A stretch of 64,000 bases of DNA from Pusillimonas sp. T7-7 (GCF_000209655.1 NC_015458.1:1116001-1180000); one strand, 5' to 3'; counted from the stretch's first letter, positions 27,509-38,065 are shown. The notes: generated from the sequence alone by a model not told the origin. A program made the numbers and translations.

Positions 27509-28843
27509 ATGCTTTTCACCTTGCTTGCCTTTGCCATTGCACTGGGCGTTTTGATCACGTTTCACGAATTGGGGCATTACTGGGTTGCGCGTCTGTGCGG
27601 GGTGCGCGTCCTACGGTTTTCCGTAGGATTTGGCAAGGTGCTGGCACGTCGTACGGATCGCCACGGCACTGAATGGGCGTTGTCGGCCATACCGCTGGGC
27701 GGTTATGTGAAGATGCTCGACGACCCTCAGCCAGGCGACGACTCCGCCATGGCTGAGCAAGCCTTCAATCGTAAAAACTTGAAACAGCGCAGTGCCATTG
27801 TGCTGGCCGGCCCCGTCGCCAACCTGGTGCTGGCAGCACTGCTGTATGCCGGCCTGAATCTTGCCGGCACCAGCGAGCCCGCCGCCATTCTGGCCGCTCC
27901 GCCGCCCAGCAGCATAGCCGCCCAGGCAGGCATTCTCGCGGGTGATCGCATTACCGCGGTCAATCAGCAAGCCGTGCAGTCCTGGAACGAGGCTCGCTGG
28001 CAACTGCTGGACGCCATAACGGGCGGCGGGCAGGCGCAACTGCAAATCGAGACAGCCAACGGCTTGCAGCGTGAGCGCTCACTGCAGTTCGCACCGGGCG
28101 ATGTAGAGCCCGATGGCGCCGACCTGATGGCCGAAGCCGGCCTGTCGCTGGCCGCGCCCAAGCCCAAGGTGACTGCAGTCAATCCAGGCGAACCCGGCGA
28201 GCAAGCCGGACTGGCCGCCGGAGATGTGGTCATCAGGGTAGGCGAACTGGATCAGCCCACGGCCGGCGCCATGGTGGAAGAAGTCAAAAAGCACGCTGAC
28301 CAGCCCCTGTCCATTACAGTGCTGCGCGACGGGGCGCCCACAACGCTGACCGTTGTGCCTCAAGCCCAGTCCGGGCAGGACGGCCAGACCATAGGTCGCA
28401 TAGGCGTGATGCTGGGCGCTGATTTCCCCATGGTCATGGTGCGCTACGGCCTGCTTGACAGCCTGACCCGCGGAGTGTCGCGTACGATTGATACCGTCTG
28501 GTTTTCCCTGAAGATGATGGGCCGCATGATTGTGGGCGACGTGTCCTTGCGCAATGTCAGCGGCCCGGTCACGATTGCCGATTACGCCGGGCAGACCGCC
28601 CGTATTGGCTTTGCTGCCTACATAGGGTTTCTGGCACTTATAAGTGTTAGTATCGGCGTGTTAAATTTGCTACCTATCCCTATGCTCGATGGCGGGCATT
28701 TAATGTATTACATTATCGAGGCTGTTCGCGGTCGCCCCATACCTGAAAAATGGCATGAAAATGGTCAACGCATTGGTTTGGGCTTATTGGCAGCCCTAAT
28801 GAGTCTTGCTTTTTTCAATGATTTTTCTCGCCTTTTCAGTTAG
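27509..28843 (+). CDS. rseP: RseP site-2 protease (S2P)
   Basis: Intramembrane zinc protease that cleaves the anti-sigma factor RseA and remnant signal peptides. The zinc-binding HELGH is near residue 18-22 in the first membrane helix (TFHELGHYWVARLCGV), and the third ligand region is PIPMLDGGHLMYY near the C-terminus. Two PDZ-like domains lie between (for example ILAGDRITAVN and LAAGDVVIRVG). Length 444 residues is normal. It lies 53 bp upstream of bamA, the usual arrangement. Confidence 0.95.
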   Translation: MLFTLLAFAIALGVLITFHELGHYWVARLCGVRVLRFSVGFGKVLARRTDRHGTEWALSAIPLGGYVKMLDDPQPGDDSAMAEQAFNRKNLKQRSAIVLAGPVANLVLAALLYAGLNLAGTSEPAAILAAPPPSSIAAQAGILAGDRITAVNQQAVQSWNEARWQLLDAITGGGQAQLQIETANGLQRERSLQFAPGDVEPDGADLMAEAGLSLAAPKPKVTAVNPGEPGEQAGLAAGDVVIRVGELDQPTAGAMVEEVKKHADQPLSITVLRDGAPTTLTVVPQAQSGQDGQTIGRIGVMLGADFPMVMVRYGLLDSLTRGVSRTIDTVWFSLKMMGRMIVGDVSLRNVSGPVTIADYAGQTARIGFAAYIGFLALISVSIGVLNLLPIPMLDGGHLMYYIIEAVRGRPIPEKWHENGQRIGLGLLAALMSLAFFNDFSRLFS

Positions 28844-28896
28844 CGGCTTTCTGCCTTACAATCTTCCACCACTTATTCGTCCAAGGATGCATCAGG

Positions 28897-31233
28897 ATGT
28901 CGTTTAGCCGGAAATCGTTCTTTTCCAAACGCGCGCTGCCTGCCTTGCTGGCCGCTTTGCTTATTCCCAGTATCGCCAGCGCGTTCACGCCCTTTGTGGT
29001 GCGTGATATTCAGGTTAATGGCATACAGCGGGTCGATGCGGGTACGGTATTTAGCTACCTGCCCGTCAAAGTGGGTGAAGAATTCACCGAAGCCCAGGCT
29101 GCCGAAGCCATACAGCGGCTGTATTCCACGGGTTTTTTCAGCGACGTCAAAATCGATACCGCCAACGACGTGCTGGTGGTTACCGTCGACGAACGGCCGA
29201 CCATTGCTTCAGTTTCCTTTAACGGCATGCGCGAATTCGATGCGCCGGCCATTACCAAGTCACTGGCCCAGGTAGGCTTCGGGCAAGGGCGCGTATTTGA
29301 CCGCTCCATGCTGGAGCGTGCCGAGTTCGAGCTGAAGCAGCAGTATCTTTCCAAAGGCAAGTATGGGGTGGAAATCAACCCCATCATTACGCCCTTGCCT
29401 CGCAATCGTGTGGGTATCAGTTTCGATGTGTTTGAAGGCGATCTGGCCAAGATCAGCGAAATTCATATCGTGGGTAACGAAGCGTTCTCGGAAGGCACGC
29501 TGCTCGACGAAATGGAGCTCACCACATCGGGCATGATGACTTGGTACACCGGCACCGACAAATACTCGCGCGAGAAGCTCGAGGGCGACGTCGAGCGCAT
29601 CCGCTCCTTTTACCTTGATCGTGGCTACCTTGAATACTCGGCCGAGCCGCCGCAAGTCACCATTTCGCCTGATCGCGAAAGCATTTTCGTCAACCTGACG
29701 CTGCACGAAGGCGAACCATATGTGGTGCGCAGCGTGAAGCTGGCAGGCGACCTGATCGGGCTGGACGAACAAATCCAGCCCCTGGTTCAAATCAAGGAAG
29801 GCGAAACATTCTCGGCGGCCAAGACCAACGCCACGGCCAAGGCCATTACCGACTACCTGGGCAGCCTGGGCTACGCATTCGCCAACGTCAATCCCAATCC
29901 TTCCCTTGATCGCGAAGCACACGAAACCGACCTGACCTTTTATGTGGATCCCGGTCGCCGCGTTTACGTGCGCCGCATACAAATAGGCGGTAACACCCGT
30001 ACGCGCGATGAAGTCATACGGCGCGAGATGCGGCAGCAGGAAGCGGCCTGGTACGACTCGAACAGCATCAAATCCTCGCGTGATCGCATCGACCGCCTGG
30101 GGTACTTCAACGAGGTTGATGTACACACAACGCCTGTGGCGGGTTCGCCTGATCAAATCGACGTCAATGTCGACGTCAAAGAAAAACCCACAGGCCTGAT
30201 CAACCTGGGTGTGGGCTATGGGTCAACCGACAAGGTGATCTTGTCGGCGGGTGTCAGCCAAGACAATATCTTCGGCAGCGGCAACACCTTGTCATTGCAG
30301 GTGAATACCAGCAAGACTCACCGGGCGGCTGTTATCTCGCATACCAATCCGTACTGGACTCAAGACGGCATCAGCAAGACCACATCGCTCTACTACCGGC
30401 GCACCACACCCTACGACAATAGCGATGCCACCGGCGATTACCGTGTTACGGCCCTGGGTACGGGGCTTAATTTCGGTGTGCCCATCTCTGAGTACGATCG
30501 CATTTTTGCAGGCGTCAGCTTCGAGCACAACGAAATCAGCGACTTTAAAGATAGCGCACCCAAGGCTTATCAAGATTTTGTCAACGAGTACGGCGAAAAA
30601 ACCAATTCATTCATTTTCAATGTAGGCTGGTCCAAAGATACCCGCGACAGCGCCATCGCGCCTACCCGTGGCAGCTACACCCGTTTGTCGGGCGACCTGT
30701 CCACGATGGATCTTCAATACTACATGCTCAGCGCCCAACAACAGTACTACCTGCCTTTGGGCCGGGCCTACACCCTGGCCTTCAATGGGCTGGCTGACTG
30801 GGGCAAGAGCTATAGCGACAAGTCCTTCCCGGTCATCAAGAATATATACGGCGGCGGCATAGGCTCGGTGCGCGGCTATGAAGGCGCCTCGCTGGGCCCG
30901 CGCGATGTCGATACCAACGATTACCTGGGTGGTTCGCGCCGCCTTGCCGCCAGCATTCAGCTATATCTGCCGTTCCCGGGGGCTACCCGCGACCGCACCT
31001 TGCGCTGGTTCCTGTTTACCGATGCAGGGCAGGTGGCCAATACCGACGGCGGTTGCGCGCAGGGCGTCAACAACGAGGTCGAGGACCCATGCGGCTGGAA
31101 ATACTCAGCCGGTATAGGCTTGTCGTGGCAGTCGCCGTTAGGTCCGTTGCAGTTGTCTTATGGCCGGGCGTTGAACGCCAAGCCGGGCGACGACAAGCAA
31201 GCATTCCAGTTCCAGATCGGCACGGGTTTTTGA
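28897..31233 (+). CDS. bamA: Outer-membrane protein assembly factor BamA
   Basis: Central component of the BAM complex, inserting beta-barrel proteins into the outer membrane. The 778-residue precursor begins with a signal peptide ending SIASA, then five POTRA domains (first one starts FVVRDIQVNGIQRVDAG), then the Omp85 barrel. The conserved loop-6 motif VRGYEGASLGPR is visible near the C-terminus, and the protein ends with the aromatic residue of the outer-membrane signature (FQIGTGF). It is followed by skp and lpxD as in other proteobacteria. Confidence 0.97.
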   Translation: MSFSRKSFFSKRALPALLAALLIPSIASAFTPFVVRDIQVNGIQRVDAGTVFSYLPVKVGEEFTEAQAAEAIQRLYSTGFFSDVKIDTANDVLVVTVDERPTIASVSFNGMREFDAPAITKSLAQVGFGQGRVFDRSMLERAEFELKQQYLSKGKYGVEINPIITPLPRNRVGISFDVFEGDLAKISEIHIVGNEAFSEGTLLDEMELTTSGMMTWYTGTDKYSREKLEGDVERIRSFYLDRGYLEYSAEPPQVTISPDRESIFVNLTLHEGEPYVVRSVKLAGDLIGLDEQIQPLVQIKEGETFSAAKTNATAKAITDYLGSLGYAFANVNPNPSLDREAHETDLTFYVDPGRRVYVRRIQIGGNTRTRDEVIRREMRQQEAAWYDSNSIKSSRDRIDRLGYFNEVDVHTTPVAGSPDQIDVNVDVKEKPTGLINLGVGYGSTDKVILSAGVSQDNIFGSGNTLSLQVNTSKTHRAAVISHTNPYWTQDGISKTTSLYYRRTTPYDNSDATGDYRVTALGTGLNFGVPISEYDRIFAGVSFEHNEISDFKDSAPKAYQDFVNEYGEKTNSFIFNVGWSKDTRDSAIAPTRGSYTRLSGDLSTMDLQYYMLSAQQQYYLPLGRAYTLAFNGLADWGKSYSDKSFPVIKNIYGGGIGSVRGYEGASLGPRDVDTNDYLGGSRRLAASIQLYLPFPGATRDRTLRWFLFTDAGQVANTDGGCAQGVNNEVEDPCGWKYSAGIGLSWQSPLGPLQLSYGRALNAKPGDDKQAFQFQIGTGF

Positions 31234-31295
31234 TACACACCATTTAATGGCACAATAACTCTTTTATCTCTGCTATTTCGCAAGGTAGATTCTTC

Positions 31296-31859
31296 ATGAA
31301 GTCTAAATTCGCATTAAAACTTTCTGCTCTAAGCCGTAGCGTCGGCCAGACCAATCGCGCTTTGGCGTTCGCCGCTGTGTTGGGCATGGGCGGGGTAATG
31401 ATGGCAGCTCCCATCGCTGCCCAGGCGCAGGCAACCAAGATCGGCTTTGTAAGCACCGAACGCATCTTGCGTGACTCCAAGCCCGCCAAGGCGGCGCAGG
31501 CCAAAATCGAAGCCGAATTCAAGAAACGCGACGACGAGTTGCAAAGCCTGGCCAACCGCTTGCGCAGCGAAGCGCAAAAATTCGATAAAGACGCTCCGGT
31601 GTTGTCTGAATCCGAGCGCGTCAAACGCCAACGCAGCCTGGCCGACCTCGATTCCGACCTGCAGCGCAAGCGCCGTGAATTCCAGGAAGACTTCAATCGC
31701 CGCCGCAACGAAGAGTTCTCGGGCATTGTTGAAAAGGCCGATGCCGCCATCAAGCAGATTGCCGAGCAGCAAAACTACGACCTGATCATTCAAGATGCCG
31801 TTACCGTCAGCCCACGAGTCGACATCACCGACCAGGTCATGAAAGCGCTCGGCGGCTAA
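31296..31859 (+). CDS. skp: Periplasmic OmpH/Skp family chaperone
   Basis: Holds unfolded outer-membrane proteins in the periplasm and hands them to BAM. The 187-residue precursor has an unusually long N-terminal region before the cleavage site (hydrophobic stretch about 22-42, ending AQAQA). The mature part is dominated by a charged alpha-helical coiled coil (from KAAQAKIEAEFKKRDDEL onward) that forms the tentacles. It lies 62 bp after bamA and 6 bp before lpxD, as expected for the family neighbourhood. Confidence 0.92.
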   Translation: MKSKFALKLSALSRSVGQTNRALAFAAVLGMGGVMMAAPIAAQAQATKIGFVSTERILRDSKPAKAAQAKIEAEFKKRDDELQSLANRLRSEAQKFDKDAPVLSESERVKRQRSLADLDSDLQRKRREFQEDFNRRRNEEFSGIVEKADAAIKQIAEQQNYDLIIQDAVTVSPRVDITDQVMKALGG

Positions 31860-31865
31860 TACAAG

Positions 31866-32951
31866 ATGCCGGTATTGCTAGCGCCAGAACAGGCGCCTAC
31901 CTTGCAAACACTGCTGGCTGAAGCGAATATCGCAGGCCTGGATTGCATACCGGTCGAAACCAAAGGCGAAGCCCAGCCCCGTATACGGGGTCTGGGCTCC
32001 TTGCTTTCCGCCGGCCCTGACGAAATCAGCTTCTTGTCCAATCCACGGCTGCAATCGCAACTGCCTCAGTCTGCCGCGGCCGCTGTCATTCTCACTCCCG
32101 CCGCCTATGAAACGCTGGAAGCAGGGCGCTATAGCTTTCTTCCCGTACTGTGCAGCGAACCCTATCTGATGTACGCGCTGTTGGCGCAGTGGTTTGACCG
32201 GCATCGCCTCAACAGCCTTCCTGCGGGCATACATGACAGCGCCGTCATTGCGCCCACGGCCCACATTGAGCCGGGGGTCGCCATAGGTCCGCATTGCGTG
32301 ATTGAAGATGGCGTGCGCATAGGGCAGGGTACACGCCTGGGCCCCGGTTGCCTCATTGGCGCCAACTCGGTGCTGGGCGCCGATTGCCTGCTGCACGGCC
32401 GCGTCACCCTGTACCATCACGTTACAGTGGGCGATCGAGCTATTCTGCATTCGGGCTGCGTGCTGGGCGCCGACGGTTTTGGCTTTGCGCCAGATCCGCG
32501 TCAGCAAACCGGCGCCTGGGCCAAAATCGCCCAGATCGGCGGGGTTGTCCTGGGCAACGATGTTGAAATCGGAGCCAACACAACCGTCGATCGCGGCGCC
32601 ATCGAAAACACGCTGATCGGTAATGGCGTCAAGCTCGACAACCAGATCATGATCGGCCATAACTGCCAGATCGGCGATCACACCGCCATGGCGGCCTGCG
32701 TAGGCGTGGCCGGCTCAACAATTATTGGCAAACGTTGCAGCATAGGTGGGGCGGCAATGCTGTCCGGACACCTGACGCTGGCTGACGATGTCAATGTTTC
32801 GGGCGGCACGGCCATCACATCCAGCATTTCCCAGCCTGGGCGCTACACTGGCGTCTATCCCTATGCCGAGCACGTTCAGTGGCAACGCAATGCGGCCGTC
32901 CTGCCACAGTTGTCAACATTGCGCCGGCGCATCAGGGCTCTCGAAAAATAA
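31866..32951 (+). CDS. lpxD: UDP-3-O-(3-hydroxyacyl)glucosamine N-acyltransferase
   Basis: Third step of lipid A synthesis. The 361-residue protein has the uridine-binding N-terminal domain ([19 protein letters not shown]) and then a left-handed beta helix of hexapeptide repeats (for example [19 protein letters not shown]). The catalytic His lies in [13 protein letters not shown]. It is followed by fabZ, lpxA and lpxB, the standard order. Confidence 0.96.
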   Translation: MPVLLAPEQAPTLQTLLAEANIAGLDCIPVETKGEAQPRIRGLGSLLSAGPDEISFLSNPRLQSQLPQSAAAAVILTPAAYETLEAGRYSFLPVLCSEPYLMYALLAQWFDRHRLNSLPAGIHDSAVIAPTAHIEPGVAIGPHCVIEDGVRIGQGTRLGPGCLIGANSVLGADCLLHGRVTLYHHVTVGDRAILHSGCVLGADGFGFAPDPRQQTGAWAKIAQIGGVVLGNDVEIGANTTVDRGAIENTLIGNGVKLDNQIMIGHNCQIGDHTAMAACVGVAGSTIIGKRCSIGGAAMLSGHLTLADDVNVSGGTAITSSISQPGRYTGVYPYAEHVQWQRNAAVLPQLSTLRRRIRALEK

Positions 32952-33004
32952 GAGCCGTAATCAAACTATCGTATCGTACGAATTTATTTGCAGGATTTAA
33001 GAAG

Positions 33005-33457
33005 ATGGAACTCGACATTAAACAGATCATGGATAGGCTGCCGCATCGCCACCCGATGCTATTGGTCGATCGCGTGCTGGAAATGGTTCCCGGTAAAAGC
33101 ATCGTGGCCATTAAGAATGTGTCGATGAACGAGCCTTTTTTTACAGGCCATTTTCCACATCATCCCGTCATGCCCGGCGTGCTCATCATCGAAGCGCTGG
33201 CTCAAGCGGCTGCCTTGTTTTCCTTTGAAGACGACAGCGGCGTCAACCCGTCCGACAAGAAAATCGCTTACTACCTTGTCGGGGTGGACGGCGCCCGTTT
33301 TCGCAGGCCTGTTGTGCCTGGTGATCAGTTGCGGCTCGAAGTAACGGCCGATCGCATCAGCCGTTCCATCTGCAAATATACCGCCTGCGCAACCGTCGAC
33401 GGACAAGTCGCCGCCGAGGCCAAAATCATGTGCGCGATACGGGTACTGGAAGACTAA
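33005..33457 (+). CDS. fabZ: 3-hydroxyacyl-[acyl-carrier-protein] dehydratase
   Basis: Hot-dog-fold dehydratase of fatty-acid elongation. The 150-residue product has the N-terminal [16 protein letters not shown] and the active-site helix [20 protein letters not shown] with the catalytic His; the Glu partner is in that helix. The ATG at 33005 is chosen, since the longer in-frame extension overlaps lpxD in another frame. The gene lies between lpxD and lpxA, where it competes for the hydroxyacyl-ACP pool. Confidence 0.97.
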   Translation: MELDIKQIMDRLPHRHPMLLVDRVLEMVPGKSIVAIKNVSMNEPFFTGHFPHHPVMPGVLIIEALAQAAALFSFEDDSGVNPSDKKIAYYLVGVDGARFRRPVVPGDQLRLEVTADRISRSICKYTACATVDGQVAAEAKIMCAIRVLED

Positions 33458-33459
33458 TC

Positions 33460-34254
33460 ATGCCCACCCTGATACATCCCACAGCGATTGTTTCTCCTGG
33501 AGCCCGCATCGCCGACGATGTACAGGTCGGCCCGTATAGCGTGATAGGCGAAAATGTCGTCATTGGTCCTGGCACGGTGGTCGGCCCGCATTGCGTCATC
33601 GATGGCCATACCACGGTGGGGGCCAACAATAATTTTTACCGCTTTTGCTCCATAGGCGGCATGCCGCAAGACAAAAAGTACGCCGGCGAACCGACCCGTC
33701 TGGAAATTGGCGATGGCAATACCGTGCGTGAATATGTCACGATCAATACCGGTACGGCACAAGACGTGGGCGTAACCCGGCTGGGCGACGATAACTGGAT
33801 CATGGCCTACGCGCATATAGCGCACGATTGCCAGATAGGCCATCACACAGTCATTGCCAATGGCGTGCAGCTTGCAGGCCACATCCATATCGGCGACTGG
33901 ACGATACTGGGCGGATTGACGGCCATACATCAGTTTGTACGTATCGGAGCGCATACCATGATAGGCGGCACCAGCTCCATCCGCCAAGACATACCGCCTT
34001 ACCTGATTGGGGCCGGAGATCCCTTCCGCCCGGTTGGAATCAACTCGGAAGGCTTGAGCCGGCGTGGTTTCAGCCCCGAAGCCATCGCGGCGCTCAAGGA
34101 AACCTACAAGCTGCTGTACAGGCGTAATCTCAATGTCGAGCAGGCATGTGAAAAAATGCGCGAACTGCAGCAGGAACGCCCATTGGCAAGCGATGCCATC
34201 CAGACCATGGTCGATTTCCTCACCAGCTCCACACGGGGCATAGCGCGCTCATGA
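33460..34254 (+). CDS. lpxA: UDP-N-acetylglucosamine acyltransferase
   Basis: First acylation of lipid A synthesis. The 264-residue product is made of hexapeptide repeats ([17 protein letters not shown] onward), with the catalytic His region [16 protein letters not shown] and the C-terminal helical part [11 protein letters not shown]. The ATG at 33460 follows the fabZ stop by 2 bp. The stop overlaps the lpxB ATG (ATGA at 34251), so the three are tightly coupled. Confidence 0.97.
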   Translation: MPTLIHPTAIVSPGARIADDVQVGPYSVIGENVVIGPGTVVGPHCVIDGHTTVGANNNFYRFCSIGGMPQDKKYAGEPTRLEIGDGNTVREYVTINTGTAQDVGVTRLGDDNWIMAYAHIAHDCQIGHHTVIANGVQLAGHIHIGDWTILGGLTAIHQFVRIGAHTMIGGTSSIRQDIPPYLIGAGDPFRPVGINSEGLSRRGFSPEAIAALKETYKLLYRRNLNVEQACEKMRELQQERPLASDAIQTMVDFLTSSTRGIARS

Positions 34255-35498
34255 GCCTGCGTGTCGGCATGGTGGCCGGCGAGCCTTCTGGCGACCTGCT
34301 GGCAGCACGCATCATACGGGGCATAAACCGTCACGACACGCAAAGCCACTGCCAGGGCATAGGCGGGCCTGCCATGACGAAACAGGGCTTTGAGGCCTGG
34401 GCGCCTATGGACGCCCTGACGGTTTTTGGCTATGTTGACGCCCTGAAGCGCATGCCCAGCCTGTTGCGCACTTACTTCAATGTAAAGAAACGCTGGCTTT
34501 CCGATAAGCCCGATGTATTCGTGGGTATCGACGCGCCGGATTTCAATTTGCGTCTGGAGCATCAGCTCAAGCAGGCCGGCGTGCCCACCGTACATTTTGT
34601 GGGGCCGTCGATCTGGGCATGGCGATACGAGCGTATCCACAAGATACGTGAGGCCGTGTCGCACATGCTGGTCCTGTTTCCCTTTGAAGAAGAGATCTAT
34701 CAGAAAGAAGGCGTGCCGGTGACTTATGTGGGGCACCCGCTGGCCGAGATCATACCCATGCAACCCGACAAGGTTGCCGCACGTCGCCATCTGGACGTAG
34801 ACGCGGGCGCTCGCGTGCTGGCGCTTATGCCCGGCAGCCGTGCTTCCGAAATCAAGCTGCTTGGGCCGCTCTTTTTGCAGGCTGCTCAGATACTGCTGAA
34901 GCAGGATCCGGCGTTGCAGGTGCTGGTGCCCATGGTCAATGCCGAACGCCGAAAAGAGTTCCAGGCCTTGCTGCAGCAATATCCGGTACCCAATTGCCGC
35001 ATTGTTGAACAGGCAGGCGATAAACCGCCCCTGGCCGTCGCCGCATCCGTTCAGTCAGACGAGTTTCAGAAAGAAAGCGCCGCGGCCTCCACCGACTTTA
35101 CCGGACGGCCCGCCGCCTGGAATGTGATGGAAGCGGCCGATGCGGTGCTGGTCGCCAGTGGCACCGCCACCCTGGAAGCTGCTCTTTTCAAGCGACCCAT
35201 GGTCATTTCCTACGTGCTTTCGCCCATGATGAAACGTATGATGGAATGGAAATCGGGCCAGGCACGGCCTTACGTTCCCTGGGTAGGGCTACCCAATGTA
35301 CTGGCACGTGATTTCGTTGTACCCGAACTGCTGCAAGACGACGCGACACCTCAAGCACTGGCTGAAGCCAGCTGGAAAGCGCTGACCGACGCCTCTTATA
35401 CTGAGCAGATAGTCGAGCGTTTTGCACAAATACACGAATCGCTTTGGCGCAATACGCCTGAACTGGCTGCCCGCGCCATTGTCCAGCAGGCGCGATAA
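34251..35498 (+). CDS. lpxB: Lipid-A-disaccharide synthase
   Basis: Membrane-associated GT-B glycosyltransferase that joins UDP-diacylglucosamine and lipid X. Family blocks are [15 protein letters not shown] at the N-terminus, [15 protein letters not shown], and [16 protein letters not shown], with a C-terminal donor domain including [13 protein letters not shown]. The 415 residues exceed the usual 380-390. The extra part is a Ser/Ala/Glu-rich segment at about residues 262-288 (nucleotides about 35034-35114) just before the donor-site block. The rest is well conserved, so I expect it to be active. Confidence 0.95.
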   Translation: MSLRVGMVAGEPSGDLLAARIIRGINRHDTQSHCQGIGGPAMTKQGFEAWAPMDALTVFGYVDALKRMPSLLRTYFNVKKRWLSDKPDVFVGIDAPDFNLRLEHQLKQAGVPTVHFVGPSIWAWRYERIHKIREAVSHMLVLFPFEEEIYQKEGVPVTYVGHPLAEIIPMQPDKVAARRHLDVDAGARVLALMPGSRASEIKLLGPLFLQAAQILLKQDPALQVLVPMVNAERRKEFQALLQQYPVPNCRIVEQAGDKPPLAVAASVQSDEFQKESAAASTDFTGRPAAWNVMEAADAVLVASGTATLEAALFKRPMVISYVLSPMMKRMMEWKSGQARPYVPWVGLPNVLARDFVVPELLQDDATPQALAEASWKALTDASYTEQIVERFAQIHESLWRNTPELAARAIVQQAR

Positions 35499-35525
35499 GT
35501 CTGTTAATGCTAAAAGGTGAGTCAC

Positions 35526-36188
35526 ATGAATCCGCAGACGGATGGCCAGTATGATTTGTTTGACCCAGGCCCGGCTGTCCTGAATGTGGCTGGCATCGAC
35601 GAGGCAGGGCGGGGGCCTTTGGCGGGGCCGGTATTTGCCGCTGCCGTCATTCTTGACCCTGCCCGGCCCATCAAAGGCCTTGATGATTCCAAAAAGCTAA
35701 GCCCCGCAAGGCGTGAAGGCCTGGCATTGGCTGTACGAGAGTACGCGCTGGCCTGGTACATTGCTAGCGCCACAGTCGAAGAAATCGATACGCTGAATAT
35801 CTTGCAGGCCACCATGCTGGCCATGCGCCGTGCATGCGAAGGACTGTCGTTGCCGCTGGCGCAAGCCTTGATCGATGGCAACCGGGTTCCCAAGGGTCTG
35901 CCATGCGCGGCACAGGCCATAATAGGCGGTGATGCCAGTGTGGCCGCAATTTCAGCTGCCTCCATCTTGGCCAAAACAGCGCGAGACGCCGACTGCCTGC
36001 TGTTGCATCAAGCTTATCCGGATTACTGCTTTGACCAACACAAGGGTTATGGGACGGCGCTGCATCTGGCCCGTTTGCAGGCTTATGGCCCATGCCCCGC
36101 GCATCGTCGCACCTTTGCACCGGTCAAGCGCCTGCTGCAGGCGGATGCAGAAGTTTCCGCTGCGGCGGCACACACGTCCGTTCCATAA
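35526..36188 (+). CDS. rnhB: Ribonuclease HII
   Basis: Removes ribonucleotides from DNA:RNA hybrids. The 220-residue protein has the catalytic block [20 protein letters not shown] (Asp, Glu) and the second Asp in [12 protein letters not shown]. The third metal-ligand Asp is in [12 protein letters not shown] and the conserved [17 protein letters not shown] follows. I chose ATG 35526, preceded by aggtga at 35514-35519; GTG 35517 is an alternative. Gene order lpxB-rnhB is the common one. Confidence 0.95.
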   Translation: MNPQTDGQYDLFDPGPAVLNVAGIDEAGRGPLAGPVFAAAVILDPARPIKGLDDSKKLSPARREGLALAVREYALAWYIASATVEEIDTLNILQATMLAMRRACEGLSLPLAQALIDGNRVPKGLPCAAQAIIGGDASVAAISAASILAKTARDADCLLLHQAYPDYCFDQHKGYGTALHLARLQAYGPCPAHRRTFAPVKRLLQADAEVSAAAAHTSVP

Positions 36189-36206
36189 GCCGGGAGCGAA
36201 GTTTCC

Positions 36207-37001
36207 ATGAAGCATATTTCCTCGCGTGATAACCCTTTATACAAGCAACTGATGCGTCTGGCCCGTGGCAAGCGTGAGAAGAACGCTGACGGCCGGCCGG
36301 CCCAGCACGTCTTGCTGGAAGGCATACACCTATGCCAGGCATGGTTGCAGCATATGGGGGAGCCGGAGCTTGCTTTGTTTGACCTGCAGAGGCTGGAAAC
36401 CCAGACTGAGCTCCAGTCTCTGGCGAATGCTTTGCCTGCTGGTCTATGCCACAGCTGTGAGCCGCGGCTGGCGGCCGGCTTGTCCCAGGTTGAGCATGGG
36501 CAGGGTGTCTATTTTCTGGTGATGGCGCCTGCGCCCGTTTTGCCTGCCCGTATAACGCATAATTGTTTGTGGCTGGATCGCCTGCAGGACCCGGGCAATG
36601 TGGGGACTTTGCTGCGTACGGCTGCGGCGGCGGGTATACAGCATGCTTATTTGTCTACAGGCTGTGCCTCGGCATGGTCTGCAAAGGTGCTGCGCAGCGC
36701 CCAGGGTGCGCATTTTGTGATGACGATACATGAACACGTGGATCTGGCCGCGTTGCGCGGCTGCCTGGCTGTGCCGCTGATTGCCACTGCCCTGGATGAT
36801 GCTCAGCCTTTATACGATGCCTCTTTGCCGGCGCAATGCGCCTGGGTGTTTGGCAATGAAGGGCAGGGGGTGGATCCGGTTCTGCTCGCACAAGCTGATA
36901 TGCGGGTGTTCATTCCGCAAGCGGCAGATGTGGAGTCGCTGAATGTGGCGGTGGCGGCGGGTGTGTGCCTGTTCGAGCAGCGGCGACTGGCAATGTCTTG
37001 A
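36207..37001 (+). CDS. SpoU/TrmH family RNA 2'-O-methyltransferase
   Basis: Knotted SPOUT methyltransferase of 264 residues that probably modifies rRNA or tRNA ribose. The three family motifs are present: motif 1 LWLDRLQDPGNVGTLLRTA, motif 2 WVFGNEGQGVDPVL, and motif 3 VESLNVAVAAGVCLFEQ. The N-terminal part resembles the substrate-binding domain of 23S rRNA methyltransferases (ISSRDNPLYKQLMRLARGK). Exact target nucleotide cannot be read from the sequence. It follows rnhB by 18 bp and converges on ppsR. Confidence 0.9.
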   Translation: MKHISSRDNPLYKQLMRLARGKREKNADGRPAQHVLLEGIHLCQAWLQHMGEPELALFDLQRLETQTELQSLANALPAGLCHSCEPRLAAGLSQVEHGQGVYFLVMAPAPVLPARITHNCLWLDRLQDPGNVGTLLRTAAAAGIQHAYLSTGCASAWSAKVLRSAQGAHFVMTIHEHVDLAALRGCLAVPLIATALDDAQPLYDASLPAQCAWVFGNEGQGVDPVLLAQADMRVFIPQAADVESLNVAVAAGVCLFEQRRLAMS

Positions 37002-37002
37002 C

Positions 37003-37034
37003 GCCAGGCTCCGGCAAGAAACCAAAAGCCTGGC
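37003..37034. terminator. Inverted repeat between convergent genes
   Basis: Arms gccaggct (37003-37010) and agcctggc (37027-37034) pair perfectly over 8 bp with a 16-nt loop. It sits in the 53-bp gap between the convergent methyltransferase and ppsR genes. There is no T-run, so termination activity is uncertain. Confidence 0.3.
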
Positions 37035-37054
37035 TCATCAGCAGTATTTGAACG

Positions 37055-37888
37055 TCAGTACATCCGCCGGTTCAGCCCTACTTCATCCAGAACCTTGGTG
37101 GATATCTCTTCAATGGAACGCGTAGTGGTAGACAGCCAGGGAATATTCTCCATACGCATCAGGCGTTCTGCTTCAGCCACCTCGTCGCGACATTGCTTGA
37201 TGGAAGAATACTGACTGTTGGGACGACGCTCGTTACGCACTTCGGCCAGTCGTTCCGGCTGTATCGACAGCCCGAACAGCTTCTTGCGATAAGGCGCCAG
37301 CGTGGCGGGCAGCGAACCTCGGTCAAAGTCTTCGGGGATCAGCGGGAAATTGGCGGCCTTGACCGCGTACTGCATGGCCAGATACAGGCTGGTGGGGGTT
37401 TTGCCGCAACGGGAAACACCCACCAGAATAACGTCGGCTTGCTCCAGCCCGTGTATGAACTGGCCGTCATCGTGAGCCAGGCTGAAATTGATGGCTTCGA
37501 TGCGGTTGTTGTATTGCTTGGACAGGCCGCCCATATGCGAGCGGCCCACTGAATGGCTGGACTTCACGCCCAATGCGGTTTCTATGTGTTGCACAAAAGT
37601 GCTGAACAGATCCAGGAAGGTACAGTTCGCTTCGCGTATGCTTAAGGATATCTCGGGATTGACCAAAGTACTGAACACCAGCGGCGGGGCGTTTTGTTCC
37701 TCGGCGCAGCGATTGATACGCACGGCTGCGGCCTGTGCCTTTTCGACACTGTCAATATAGGGAATGCGTATGGCTTCGAACGAAAATTGCTCGAACTGCG
37801 AAAGCACTGAGTTGCTGAATGTTTCAGCGGTGATGCCCGTGCTGTCAGAGACAACAAAAACGGTACGTTCAATCAAAGTATCTGGCAT
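37055..37888 (-). CDS. ppsR: PEP synthetase regulatory protein (bifunctional kinase/pyrophosphorylase)
   Basis: Member of the DUF299 family: it inactivates PEP synthase by ADP-dependent phosphorylation and reactivates it by Pi-dependent dephosphorylation. The 277-residue product begins with the family motif VFVVSDSTGITAET and has the P-loop-like GVSRCGKTPTSLYLAMQ near residue 155-171. It is divergent from ppsA across 177 bp, the usual regulator/target arrangement, which supports the assignment. Confidence 0.95.
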   Translation of the reverse strand: MPDTLIERTVFVVSDSTGITAETFSNSVLSQFEQFSFEAIRIPYIDSVEKAQAAAVRINRCAEEQNAPPLVFSTLVNPEISLSIREANCTFLDLFSTFVQHIETALGVKSSHSVGRSHMGGLSKQYNNRIEAINFSLAHDDGQFIHGLEQADVILVGVSRCGKTPTSLYLAMQYAVKAANFPLIPEDFDRGSLPATLAPYRKKLFGLSIQPERLAEVRNERRPNSQYSSIKQCRDEVAEAERLMRMENIPWLSTTTRSIEEISTKVLDEVGLNRRMY

Positions 37889-37967
37889 GGAATAAAGTCA
37901 GTGCAGAAGATGCAGGAAACGGTACAATCGCAAAGATTAACAGTCACCGTACCAGCAGGCAAGGCTG

Positions 37968-38034
37968 GTTTGCTTAGTCCACCGGTTCATCGCGGCCTTA
38001 TTTACCCGCAAACACTCAGGTGCGCTAAGCAAAC
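37968..38034 (+). promoter_or_regulatory. Long-range inverted repeat in the ppsA leader
   Basis: The arms gtttgcttag (37968-37977) and ctaagcaaac (38025-38034) are perfectly complementary over 10 bp, enclosing 47 nt that contain a small cggttcatcg-like internal region. The right arm continues into aagctttctttta shortly before the ppsA start. The 177-bp ppsR/ppsA gap holds no gene. This could be an mRNA leader structure controlling ppsA or a regulator site with two half-sites; the sequence alone cannot say which. Confidence 0.4.
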
Positions 38035-38065
38035 AAGCTTTCTTTTATATAGTTAAGGTGACTTT

